A stretch of 5,391 nucleotides of DNA from a bacterium (GTDB lineage Bacteria > Vulcanimicrobiota > Vulcanimicrobiia > Vulcanimicrobiales > Vulcanimicrobiaceae): NCBI GenBank assembly GCA_021807645.1, contig JAKBCP010000075.1, positions 1-5,391 on the forward strand, read 5' to 3'. The translations under genes were made by a program, and so were the position numbers. The notes beneath the pieces were generated by a model that was not told where the DNA came from, ran no database searches, and saw nothing but the letters and a program-made list of their open reading frames with translations. Positions 1 through 5,391 of this stretch are shown in pieces (position 1 is the first letter of the stretch; the number at the start of each line of letters is the position of its first letter).

Positions 1-1110
1 ATTGGAAGAGATCGTGCCGTTCATCCAACCTTGAGCGAAGGTCGGGGCGAAGGGGGAGTTCGGAAGATACGAGATCGTCGGGTCGGTGTAGGATGTCCGC
101 GAGTAATCGGTGAGATAGCGGAAGAAGGTCAGGCGCGTCGCAACCTCGGGGCTCCATTGCTTCACGAAGTCGATAAGATCGAGATTGGTGTGAGCGATGT
201 TGTACGAATAGGTCTGGTTGACCGGCCATTGAAACGCGATGCCGTTGGTTGCGATTGACGCCCCGGGAATTGCATCGTTTGGAACGTCATGCGGGACGTA
301 GCCGTTGTTCCGGTCGTCGTTGTAAATAAACCGCAGGAAACCGGTACGGTGGAAAACCGGAACGATAAGGTTCCCGTAGATGTAGTGGTTCCAGTCGGGA
401 ACGTCGTTCTGAAAGCCGCGGTAGTAACCGGTTCCGGTGCCGATAACGGCCCGAACGCCTGCAGCATTCGCCCCCGTGTTGAAGATTGCATCGCCGCCGC
501 TGCCGGCGTTATAGACCATCCCGAAGGAGCGTTTGAAGGCCGGATCGAGTAAATGGTAGGCGACGCTGCCGCCGAGCGAATCGATCGAGGTGTGTTCGGG
601 GTCGTTGACGCCGCGATAGACGTTGACGCTCTCGACTAGCGGCGTGACGAACGCCGTCGCATTGCGCTGCGATGCGGAGTTGGTGACGCCGCCGTTAAAG
701 AGCCCGTTGAGCGGTATGCCGTCGAGGGTCTCGCCGAATTGCCCGCCATTGAAGCCGCGGAAGGAGAGGTGCGTGCGGACGAGGCCGGATCCGCCGAACG
801 AGAACGCCTCCACGCTCGGAGAGCTATTCAAAATACTTTGAATGCTCGAAATCGGTCCCGCGTGCTTGATGACGTCGCGGCCGATGACCGAGCCGCTGAA
901 GGGTGAGAGAAACTGCTGTCGGCGCGAGCGCGAGGCGCGATTCGCCTTTGCACGCACGCGAATAATGGTGCGAAGCCCTCCCGGCGAGGGCGACGGTGAC
1001 GGAGCGGTTGCTGCAAAGACGCGGGCGGTGAATCCGGTGAGGGTGCTGCCGAAAACGGCGGAGAGGATGAGGATTCGAAGGCCGGCTCGTAGCGCGGGGC
1101 GTGGGGTCAT
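1..1110 (-). CDS. TonB-dependent outer-membrane receptor, N-terminal part (runs off the left edge)
   Basis: Translating the minus strand from the ATG at 1110-1108 gives 370 codons without a stop, reaching the window edge in frame, so the beta-barrel C-terminus lies outside. An N-terminal signal peptide is visible (basic start, hydrophobic stretch about residues 11-25, probable cleavage after VFA near residue 33), then a Ser-Pro repeat (about 37-43). The stretch RTIIRVRAKA (47-56) sits where a TonB box is expected. The plug domain spans roughly 68-190, with the family marks LSFRGF (115-120), LDGIPLNG (129-136), VNVYRG (162-167) and SLGGSVAY (178-185). From about 195 onward, alternating aromatic-rich segments look like the first barrel strands. 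Such receptors import siderophores, cobalamin, glycans or other large ligands using energy from TonB-ExbBD; the substrate cannot be told from this part. No carboxypeptidase-like or STN domain precedes the plug. The start is fixed by a strong Shine-Dalgarno. The gene is divergent from the TMEM175 gene. Confidence 0.93.
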   Translation of the reverse strand, partial: MTPRPALRAGLRILILSAVFGSTLTGFTARVFAATAPSPSPSPGGLRTIIRVRAKANRASRSRRQQFLSPFSGSVIGRDVIKHAGPISSIQSILNSSPSVEAFSFGGSGLVRTHLSFRGFNGGQFGETLDGIPLNGLFNGGVTNSASQRNATAFVTPLVESVNVYRGVNDPEHTSIDSLGGSVAYHLLDPAFKRSFGMVYNAGSGGDAIFNTGANAAGVRAVIGTGTGYYRGFQNDVPDWNHYIYGNLIVPVFHRTGFLRFIYNDDRNNGYVPHDVPNDAIPGASIATNGIAFQWPVNQTYSYNIAHTNLDLIDFVKQWSPEVATRLTFFRYLTDYSRTSYTDPTISYLPNSPFAPTFAQGWMNGTISSN

Positions 1111-1115
1111 GCCTT

Positions 1116-1121
1116 CCTCCT
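1116..1121 (-). promoter_or_regulatory. Shine-Dalgarno of the TonB-dependent receptor
   Basis: Read on the minus strand this is a perfect AGGAGG, five bases upstream of the ATG at 1110-1108. It is the best ribosome binding site in the window and decides the start of the receptor gene. Confidence 0.85.
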
Positions 1122-1143
1122 GAAAAGACGGGGTGCGACGACC

Positions 1144-1160
1144 GTACTCTAGCAGAGAAC
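1144..1160. promoter_or_regulatory. Candidate operator: 17-bp dyad in the divergent intergenic region
   Basis: The sequence GTaCTCTagcAGAGaAC is an inverted repeat in which six of seven half-site positions pair around a three-base centre. It lies between two divergent genes, 34 bp upstream of the receptor start codon and 100 bp upstream of the TMEM175 start codon. That is where a repressor or activator of the receptor would bind. It does not resemble a Fur box. I found no convincing -35/-10 pair on either strand: TAGAGT (minus strand, inside the dyad) and TAAGAT (plus strand, 1164-1169) are only four-of-six matches to the -10 consensus. A chance dyad remains possible. Confidence 0.3.
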
Positions 1161-1260
1161 TCTTAAGATTGCATTGTCCGGCGGCGGGAAAAATCACGTG
1201 CGCTTGCTCGCCACGCTTCCTCAGTCGGGTTTTCGCACGTCTACAGCGAAGCGGCGTGTT

Positions 1261-1887
1261 ATGGTTCCTACGCCATTCTCGACCGACTCAGCGAGAGTCG
1301 AGGCATTTAGCGACGGTGTCATGGCGGTAATTATTACCATCATGGTCTTGGAGTTAAAAGCACCCCAGGGGGCGAGCCTCGCCTCGCTTCAAGCGATCCT
1401 GCCGACGTTTTCCACGTATCTCCTGAGCTTTATATTCATCGGTATCTATTGGAACAACCATCACCACATGCTACGGGCCGCCGAGGGAGTAGATGGCCGC
1501 GCTATGTGGGCGAATCTACATTTGCTCTTCTGGCTTTCCCTGGTGCCGTTCACGACGAGTTGGCTCGGTCGACACCCTTTCGCATCGGTGCCGACGGCGC
1601 TTTATGCCTTCGTCTTGCTGTGCGATGCGATTGCCTATACGCTTTTGCAGTATGCGCTGGTCGCCGTAAACGGCGCCGATACCCCGTTTTCGAAAGCCGT
1701 TTCCTCGGATCTCAAGGGCAAAATCTCGCTTGTCGCCTACGTGTGTGCCATCGGCGTTGCGTTTCTCTTTCCGCCGATCTCCGATCTGTTGTTCGTGCTG
1801 GTGGCTGCGTTATGGATCGTTCCGGATCGACGCCTCGAGCGAGCGATTCTCGCGAGTGGGCCTGCGGCGGAACGCAAGCGCGAATAG
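1261..1887 (+). CDS. TMEM175 (DUF1211) family integral membrane protein, putative K+ channel
   Basis: The product is a 208-residue membrane protein. The family signature RVEAFSDG (12-19) lies at the start of the first helix, as in TMEM175 proteins, whose motif is R-x3-FSD. Six hydrophobic segments can be seen, at roughly 18-33, 44-64, 84-103, 110-133, 153-170 and 173-187. The polar-histidine stretch NNHHHM (65-70) follows helix 2, another family habit. Bacterial members are about 200 residues with a single six-helix repeat and assemble as tetramers that conduct K+ with modest selectivity; this length fits. The ATG at 1261 is chosen because the signature then begins at residue 12. An in-frame TTG at 1174 would add 29 residues of Arg-rich, non-conserved sequence and is unlikely. 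The Shine-Dalgarno is weak. The gene stands alone: it is divergent from the receptor and separated from the next protein gene by selC. Its physiological role is unknown. Confidence 0.88.
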   Translation: MVPTPFSTDSARVEAFSDGVMAVIITIMVLELKAPQGASLASLQAILPTFSTYLLSFIFIGIYWNNHHHMLRAAEGVDGRAMWANLHLLFWLSLVPFTTSWLGRHPFASVPTALYAFVLLCDAIAYTLLQYALVAVNGADTPFSKAVSSDLKGKISLVAYVCAIGVAFLFPPISDLLFVLVAALWIVPDRRLERAILASGPAAERKRE

Positions 1888-1926
1888 GAAGCCGCCGGCG
1901 ATCGGCTACGTTACGGTCAGGCCATC

Positions 1927-1942
1927 GGAGGTGGGGACCTCC
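1927..1942 (+). terminator. Small hairpin between the TMEM175 gene and selC, possible terminator
   Basis: GGAGGT and ACCTCC form a perfect 6-bp stem closed by a GGGG loop, 40 bp past the stop codon of the TMEM175 gene. The following bases (ATCTATTC) contain some T but no real T-tract. It may end the channel transcript or be a chance structure. The remainder of the 1888-2007 spacer shows no gene and no promoter that I can defend for selC, although one must exist there or further upstream. Confidence 0.3.
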
Positions 1943-2007
1943 ATCTATTCGGCGAAGCCGCAGTTGGAGGGCTGCGTTGCTCCGCGAACGCGCGCCCGAG
2001 CGAACGT

Positions 2008-2101
2008 GGGAGAGTACGGGTCTGGTGGCTCGCACGGTCTTCAAAACCGCTGAGGTCGGTTCACGCCGACTGGTAGGTTCGATTCCTACACCCTCCCGCC
2101 A
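2008..2101 (+). tRNA. selC: tRNA-Sec (anticodon UCA), selenocysteine-inserting tRNA
   Basis: The 94-base gene folds as a bacterial tRNA-Sec. The acceptor stem pairs 2008-2015 with 2090-2097 (8 bp, one A-C opposition at 2013/2092), G2098 is the discriminator, and CCA is encoded at 2099-2101. The D arm is the long Sec type: six pairs (2017-2022 with 2027-2032) around a four-base loop TGGT. The anticodon loop CTTCAAA (2039-2045) carries TCA at 2041-2043, which reads UGA. Its stem is 2034-2038 with 2046-2050, where the outermost A2034/C2050 does not pair. A long variable arm has GTCGG (2055-2059) pairing with CCGAC (2066-2070). The T arm is GTAGG, loop TTCGATT, CCTAC (2073-2089). The 8+5 acceptor-T branch and extended D stem separate it from tRNA-Ser and from an ordinary opal suppressor. 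It is charged with serine by SerRS, converted by SelA and delivered by SelB; neither gene is in this window. Confidence 0.94.
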
Positions 2102-2138
2102 TCGCACATCCCTTCGCGCCTCGTCGAAGCAAGCGTGC

Positions 2139-2156
2139 GGTGCCGGGCGCGGCACC
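2139..2156 (+). terminator. GC-rich hairpin after selC, possible terminator
   Basis: GGTGCC (2139-2144) pairs with GGCACC (2151-2156), and an inner G2145-C2150 pair extends the stem to seven pairs with a GGCG loop. It starts 37 bases after the tRNA CCA end and 55 bases before the PAS gene. What follows is TAAAAATCG, not a T-tract, so classical intrinsic termination on the plus strand is doubtful. It may instead stabilise or help process the tRNA precursor 3' end. Confidence 0.35.
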
Positions 2157-2194
2157 TAAAAATCGACGGCGCGAGCGACCGATAGGACGGGAAG

Positions 2195-3259
2195 ATGCCG
2201 GATCGTCTGCTGCCCGACGAACGACGTGATGCACCCGAGCGGGCGGCATTGCTTGAGTTCGCGATCGACCAAGCCAACGACGGCATTGCGATCATGGAGT
2301 TTACCGAGGATCGCAAAGTACCGGTCCGCATCGTCTATGCCAACGAAGCGGTACAGCGGCTCAGCGGCTATTCGCTTGCCGAGCTTTCCGATCCGAGCAA
2401 CCCGTTTTTGCAGATGCAGCCGCACAACCGCGCCCTGTACGAAGCGCTCTTTCCGAAGGTGCGTGCAGGAGCCTCGGTGCGATTCGAAGTCGAGCTCGGT
2501 GCGAAGGGGCGTGCCTGTTGGATGGAGATCCGCTGGTCGCCGCTGCGCTATTCGGGCGACGGCGTCACGCATTACGTCGCGGTACTGCGCGATATCTCGG
2601 AGCGTCGCCGTGCCTCCGCCGAACGCGATGTGCTCTATCGTGCGCTCGAGGAGTCCGCAGATTACGTCGCACTCTTCGACGCGCGTGCGCCGTCGCAGGG
2701 CGGCCCGCGCCTGATCTACGCCAACGGTGCATTACGAGCCGCCCTGGATTATGAAGTCGAGGAGATCGTCGGTCTGTCGGGTGGGCGTTTTATCTCCCCG
2801 GATAACGATCCGCGACTGCTGGCAACGATCGACGAACTGCTCGAGTCCTCGCAGTCGGTGGAGAAGGAGGTTCGTCTTTTGCGCCGCGATGGTACCAGCT
2901 TTTGGGTCGAATTGAGCGTCCATCCCATCCGTGCAAGCGAGTTGAAGGAGCATTGGATCGCCGTTGCGCGCGATATCACCGCACGGAAACGAACGATTCG
3001 CGACAGCGGCTTGGTCGCGCGGGCGTTCGACGTCTTGCCGATTCCAGTCGAGATCTTTGCCGTCGAGTCGCAGGAAACGATTCCGGTTTTTCGTAATCGC
3101 GCCGCCGAGAGGGCAATACCGCTTGTCAGCGGAGAGCAACTCGATCGTGCGCTGGAATCGACCGCAGCGTCGCAAACCGAACGAGGTGCCGCGGTCGTTC
3201 CGATCTGCGACCACAATGGCGTCGTCGACGCGATCGTCGTCTTCGTCCCTCCAACCTGA
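2195..3259 (+). CDS. Soluble multi-PAS protein without output domain (LOV-like PAS tandem lacking the photoactive cysteine)
   Basis: The 354-residue product has two clear PAS/PAC units and probably a degenerate third. PAS1 spans about 18-137 (YANEAVQRLSGYSLAEL at 48-64, ending VLRDISERR at 130-138). PAS2 spans about 145-264 (YANGALRAALDY at 175-186, RRDGTSFWVEL at 230-240, ending VARDIT at 257-262). Residues 273-352 (FDVLPIPVEIF, NRAAERA) resemble a shortened PAS core. No transmembrane segment, HisKA, HATPase, GGDEF, EAL, HTH or receiver domain is present, so this is a cytoplasmic sensor or adaptor acting through a partner. Both units resemble LOV domains in layout, yet the photo-adduct Cys is absent: SNPFLQ at 68-73 and GLSGGRF at 193-199 stand where the Cys-Arg-Phe motif would be. 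The Gln of the last strand is replaced by Leu131 and Ala258. The start is supported by AGGA at 2184-2187, seven bases upstream. It follows selC and precedes sdaA by 49 bp. The ligand is unknown. Confidence 0.85.
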   Translation: MPDRLLPDERRDAPERAALLEFAIDQANDGIAIMEFTEDRKVPVRIVYANEAVQRLSGYSLAELSDPSNPFLQMQPHNRALYEALFPKVRAGASVRFEVELGAKGRACWMEIRWSPLRYSGDGVTHYVAVLRDISERRRASAERDVLYRALEESADYVALFDARAPSQGGPRLIYANGALRAALDYEVEEIVGLSGGRFISPDNDPRLLATIDELLESSQSVEKEVRLLRRDGTSFWVELSVHPIRASELKEHWIAVARDITARKRTIRDSGLVARAFDVLPIPVEIFAVESQETIPVFRNRAAERAIPLVSGEQLDRALESTAASQTERGAAVVPICDHNGVVDAIVVFVPPT

Positions 3260-3279
3260 AGCGACGCCTTTTGCACCAG

Positions 3280-3298
3280 GCTTTTACGCGAAAAAAGC
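3280..3298 (+). other. AT-rich hairpin just upstream of sdaA
   Basis: GCTTTT (3280-3285) pairs with AAAAGC (3293-3298) around the loop ACGCGAA, within the 49-bp gap before sdaA and ending ten bases before its ATG. It lacks a T-tract on the plus strand. Since sdaA has no good Shine-Dalgarno, this element covers the region where ribosomes would bind and could modulate translation. The stem is weak (two G-C and four A-T pairs) and could be chance. Confidence 0.2.
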
Positions 3299-3308
3299 GG
3301 TACCATAT

Positions 3309-4682
3309 ATGGCGATGTACATCTCGCTCTTCGACATCTTCAAAATCGGGTTGGGACCCTCGAGTTCGCACACGGTCGGGCCGATGCGGGCGGCTGCGAT
3401 CTTCGTGGCGGCGTTGGAAGCGCGAGATATTCTCGAACGAACGCAACGCATACGCGTCGATCTCTACGGCTCGCTTGCGCTCACCGGGCGCGGACATGCC
3501 ACCGATCGCGCGTTATTGCTCGGGCTAGAAGGGCATCGCCCCGACGAGATCGATCCCGAGGTCGCGCAGCGCCGCGCCGACGAAATTCGTGCGGATCGCC
3601 GCCTTCTCGTCGGCGGAAAGCGCGCGATCGCATTCGACGACTCGCGCGATATCGTATGGTGCACGGATGAAACCCTCGCGCGACACTCCAACGGCATGCG
3701 CTTTACCGCGTTCGACGAAGGCGGCGCGGTGCTGCTGGAGCGCACCTATTACTCGATCGGTGGGGGTTTCGTCGAATGCGGTGAGGAGGACGAGCGCAGC
3801 GCCCCCGTCGGAGCGGCTGCGGTGCCCTATCCGTTCGCATCGGCTGCCGAGTTACTCGCTCTTGCCGAAAAAAACAACTTGGCGATCTGGGAGATCGTTC
3901 GCGCAAACGAGTGCGCGCTGCGCGCTCCCGACGAAGTCGAACGCTCCATCGACCGTCTTCTCTCCGTCATGCACGCAAGCGTCGAGCGCGGTCTACGGAC
4001 CGAGGGCATTCTTCCGGGCGGGCTCAACGTTCGTCGACGCGCGAAACGCATTCACGAACGCCTTCTCGCCAAGGCCGAACGCGGCGCCCTCGATGCAATC
4101 GACGAAGTCGATGCCGCGGCGATGGCGGTGAATGAAGAGAATGCTGCCGGCGGTCGAGTGGTCACGGCGCCGACGAACGGCGCCGCCGGCGTGATCCCGG
4201 CAGTCTTGGAGTACTACGATCGTCACGTTGCAAACAGTTCGCGCGAAGGTAAAGCACGATTCTTATTAACCGCAAGCGCGATCGGCGCGCTCTATAAGAT
4301 GAACGCTTCGATCTCCGGAGCGGAGGTTGGTTGTCAGGGCGAGGTCGGCGTCGCCTGTTCGATGGCGGCGGCCGGGTTCGTCGCGGCGAGTAACGGCAGC
4401 AACGACGAGATCGAACATGCCGCGGAGATCGGTATGGAGCACAGCCTCGGCATGACCTGCGATCCGATCGGCGGCCTGGTGCAGATTCCCTGTATCGAAC
4501 GCAACGCCGTCGGTGCGGTGCGAGCGATCCATGCAGCACGGATGGCGATGGCCGAGGGAGGCGATCACCGCGTCTCGCTCGATTCGGTGATCGACGTCAT
4601 GTATCGCACCGGCATCGACATGCAAAGCAAGTATAAAGAGACCTCGCTCGGTGGCCTTGCAGTGGGAATCATTCAGTGCTAG
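3309..4682 (+). CDS. sdaA: L-serine dehydratase (L-serine ammonia-lyase), single-chain iron-sulfur type
   Basis: This enzyme deaminates L-serine to pyruvate and ammonia in the cytoplasm using a [4Fe-4S] cluster instead of PLP. The 457-residue length matches the single-chain type (E. coli SdaA is about 454). The N-terminal beta domain begins with [20 protein letters not shown] (6-25), including the PSSSHT signature. The alpha domain runs from about 185 to 452 with [10 protein letters not shown] (285-294) and [11 protein letters not shown] (337-347). The cluster cysteines are Cys342, Cys384 and Cys395. The final residue, Cys457, is the C-terminal tail cysteine that in characterised homologues enters the active site and binds the fourth iron. 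All key residues are intact, so the enzyme should be active and oxygen-sensitive. The ATG at 3309 is chosen because conservation starts at about residue 5; the ATG at 3315 is equally plausible. The frame is open upstream, but that part overlaps the PAS gene and is not conserved. The stop lies 18 bp before the lipoprotein gene. Confidence 0.96.
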   Translation: MAMYISLFDIFKIGLGPSSSHTVGPMRAAAIFVAALEARDILERTQRIRVDLYGSLALTGRGHATDRALLLGLEGHRPDEIDPEVAQRRADEIRADRRLLVGGKRAIAFDDSRDIVWCTDETLARHSNGMRFTAFDEGGAVLLERTYYSIGGGFVECGEEDERSAPVGAAAVPYPFASAAELLALAEKNNLAIWEIVRANECALRAPDEVERSIDRLLSVMHASVERGLRTEGILPGGLNVRRRAKRIHERLLAKAERGALDAIDEVDAAAMAVNEENAAGGRVVTAPTNGAAGVIPAVLEYYDRHVANSSREGKARFLLTASAIGALYKMNASISGAEVGCQGEVGVACSMAAAGFVAASNGSNDEIEHAAEIGMEHSLGMTCDPIGGLVQIPCIERNAVGAVRAIHAARMAMAEGGDHRVSLDSVIDVMYRTGIDMQSKYKETSLGGLAVGIIQC

Positions 4683-4699
4683 GAGAATGCCTTCGGCAT
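4681..4699 (+). promoter_or_regulatory. Shine-Dalgarno plus spacer hairpin for the dehydrogenase small subunit
   Basis: AGGAG (4681-4685) overlaps the sdaA stop codon but lies 15 bases from the ATG at 4701, longer than the usual 5-9. The spacer contains ATGCC (4687-4691) and GGCAT (4695-4699), a perfect 5-bp stem with a three-base loop. Folding it would bring the Shine-Dalgarno next to the start codon. The in-frame TAG at 4680-4682 and the absence of other start codons downstream of it force ATG 4701 as the start. Confidence 0.4.
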
Positions 4700-4700
4700 C

Positions 4701-5231
4701 ATGTCGATCTCGCGCGGACGTCTGCTCCGAACCGGCTTTGCCGGTGGCATCGTGCTCGCGCTCGCGGGCTGCGCGAAATCCGTCGGCACGCCCTTCGATG
4801 AGGATGCCGCGGCGTACAAGGTGCTCGATGCCTCCGAACGGACGCTGATCGCCGCGCTCGCTCCCGCCTTTCTCGCCGGCGCGCTCCCGACGGCAAACGG
4901 CCTTCCCGCTCGCGACGCGCTCGTCGCAGCGGTGCGCGGATTCGATACCGCGCTCTCCGGCCTGCCGCCGGTCGATCTCGCGCAGATCCGGCAGTTATTG
5001 GGCCTGCTCGATAACCCGTTCGTGAAACCGCTCGCGACCGGCGTCTGGAGCTCGTGGAGCGATGCGTCGTCGGCGACGGTGACGGCATTCCTGAATCGCT
5101 GGCGCTATAGCCCGATCGAATTATTTCGCGGTGGTTACGACGTACTGCACCAACTGACGATGGCCGGATGGTACGGCCAAGATCGTGCGTGGAAGGCGAT
5201 CGGTTATCCCGGTCCACCGAGGCTTTCATGA
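4701..5231 (+). CDS. Lipoprotein, gluconate 2-dehydrogenase subunit 3-like small subunit of a GMC dehydrogenase
   Basis: The 176-residue protein has an N-terminal export signal with a lipobox, LAGC, whose cysteine is residue 24, so the mature protein should be lipid-anchored. The body resembles the small subunit family that accompanies GMC-type flavoprotein dehydrogenases (gluconate, fructose and sorbitol dehydrogenases). Recognition rests on the acidic start and helix VLDASERTLIAALAPAFL (41-58), the C-terminal pattern YGQDRAWKAIGYPGPP (158-173), the length and the neighbour. In known systems this subunit carries the Tat signal and brings the folded FAD subunit across the membrane. Here SRGRLLR (4-10) matches the Tat consensus except that Gly6 (codon GGA) occupies the second arginine position. 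The stop overlaps the next start as ATGA, implying translational coupling. The 18-bp gap to sdaA suggests co-transcription. The substrate is unknown. Confidence 0.75.
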   Translation: MSISRGRLLRTGFAGGIVLALAGCAKSVGTPFDEDAAAYKVLDASERTLIAALAPAFLAGALPTANGLPARDALVAAVRGFDTALSGLPPVDLAQIRQLLGLLDNPFVKPLATGVWSSWSDASSATVTAFLNRWRYSPIELFRGGYDVLHQLTMAGWYGQDRAWKAIGYPGPPRLS

Positions 5232-5391
5232 ATCCCAATCCGTACGCCGCGCCCGAAGCGAAACATTGGAAGATCCTCGACGCTTCATCGCTGCAGCAAG
5301 ATCGAACGCTGGAATGCGATGTCGCCATCGTCGGGACCGGCGCAGGCGGCGGGACGGCGGCGGAGATTCTCGCGCGGTCGGGATTGCGCGT
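5228..5391 (+). CDS. GMC family FAD-dependent oxidoreductase, N-terminus (runs off the right edge)
   Basis: Only 54 complete codons are inside the window. They contain a dinucleotide-binding strand-turn-helix, VAIVGTGAGGGTAAEILA (32-49), whose GxGxxGG motif (Gly36, Gly38, Gly41) and placement near residue 30 fit the FAD site of GMC oxidoreductases. No signal peptide precedes it, so export would depend on the small subunit encoded just upstream. GAGG (5219-5222) inside that gene is the Shine-Dalgarno, five bases from the ATG, and the genes overlap by four bases (ATGA). The expected role is oxidation of an alcohol, sugar or sugar acid in the periplasm, passing electrons to a cytochrome or quinone. 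The substrate cannot be inferred from this fragment. Another FAD/NAD Rossmann family is formally possible, but the small subunit next door argues for GMC. Confidence 0.8.
   Translation, partial: MNPNPYAAPEAKHWKILDASSLQQDRTLECDVAIVGTGAGGGTAAEILARSGLR

Noticed and set aside
289..1123. Several plus-strand frames opposite the TonB receptor
   Set aside because: The minus-strand receptor frame is continuous with clear plug-domain motifs; the opposite-strand frames are short and show no protein family signal.
1195..1200. CACGTG palindrome in the divergent intergenic region
   Set aside because: A six-base palindrome is too short to mean anything in bacterial DNA without further copies or spacing evidence.
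1174..1260. TTG-initiated longer form of the TMEM175 protein
   Set aside because: The added 29 residues are basic and precede the normal family N-terminus; ATG 1261 places the FSD signature at the usual distance.
1712..2155. Minus-strand frame covering selC
   Set aside because: It overlaps both the end of the TMEM175 gene and the tRNA, has Arg-rich shadow composition and no family features.
1449..2159. Long plus-strand frame across the TMEM175 gene end and selC
   Set aside because: It is a shadow: it runs through the tRNA-Sec gene, is dominated by Arg/Ser/Ala, and conflicts with the well-supported membrane protein in the other frame.
3257..3300. TGA stop of the PAS gene read as Sec, with the following hairpin as a SECIS element (prompted by selC nearby)
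   Set aside because: The stem is weak, its loop lacks the features of a bacterial SECIS, and the frame beyond the TGA is only a shadow of sdaA with no recognisable protein.
2964..3308. N-terminal extension of the serine dehydratase frame by 115 codons
   Set aside because: This part overlaps the PAS gene in another frame, is rich in Arg/Ser as shadow frames are, and the conserved enzyme starts at about 3321 with a normal full length of 457 residues from ATG 3309.

Overview
The window looks like chromosomal DNA from a GC-rich (roughly 60% by eye) diderm bacterium. A TonB-dependent outer-membrane receptor implies an outer membrane. A selenocysteine tRNA implies that the organism decodes some UGA codons as Sec. 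The mix (SP-repeat TonB receptor, TMEM175-type channel, lipoprotein plus GMC dehydrogenase pair) would fit uncultured lineages such as Candidatus Eremiobacterota, but that placement is an impression and no marker gene here settles it.

Layout. Positions 1-1110 (minus strand) hold the first 370 codons of a TonB-dependent receptor that runs out of the left edge. A 150-bp divergent intergenic region follows and contains a 17-bp dyad that could be an operator. On the plus strand, 1261-1887 encodes a six-helix TMEM175 (DUF1211) family putative K+ channel. A 120-bp spacer leads to selC, the tRNA-Sec gene (2008-2101, anticodon UCA, long variable arm, encoded CCA), followed by a GC-rich hairpin.

From 2195 to the right edge, four plus-strand genes are tightly packed: a soluble PAS-PAS-(PAS) protein with no output domain, an iron-sulfur L-serine dehydratase (sdaA), a small lipoprotein of the gluconate-2-dehydrogenase subunit 3 type, and the N-terminus of its FAD-dependent GMC oxidoreductase partner. 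The last two overlap by ATGA and surely act together as a membrane-attached dehydrogenase. The gaps of 49 and 18 bp suggest that PAS and sdaA may be co-transcribed with them, but a shared function is not evident.

Most notable: the selC gene with two A-C oppositions in its stems; the LOV-like but cysteine-less PAS tandem; a Tat-like signal in the dehydrogenase small subunit whose second arginine is glycine; and a small hairpin between the Shine-Dalgarno and start codon of that same gene. I see no strong evidence for a wholly new system in this window.
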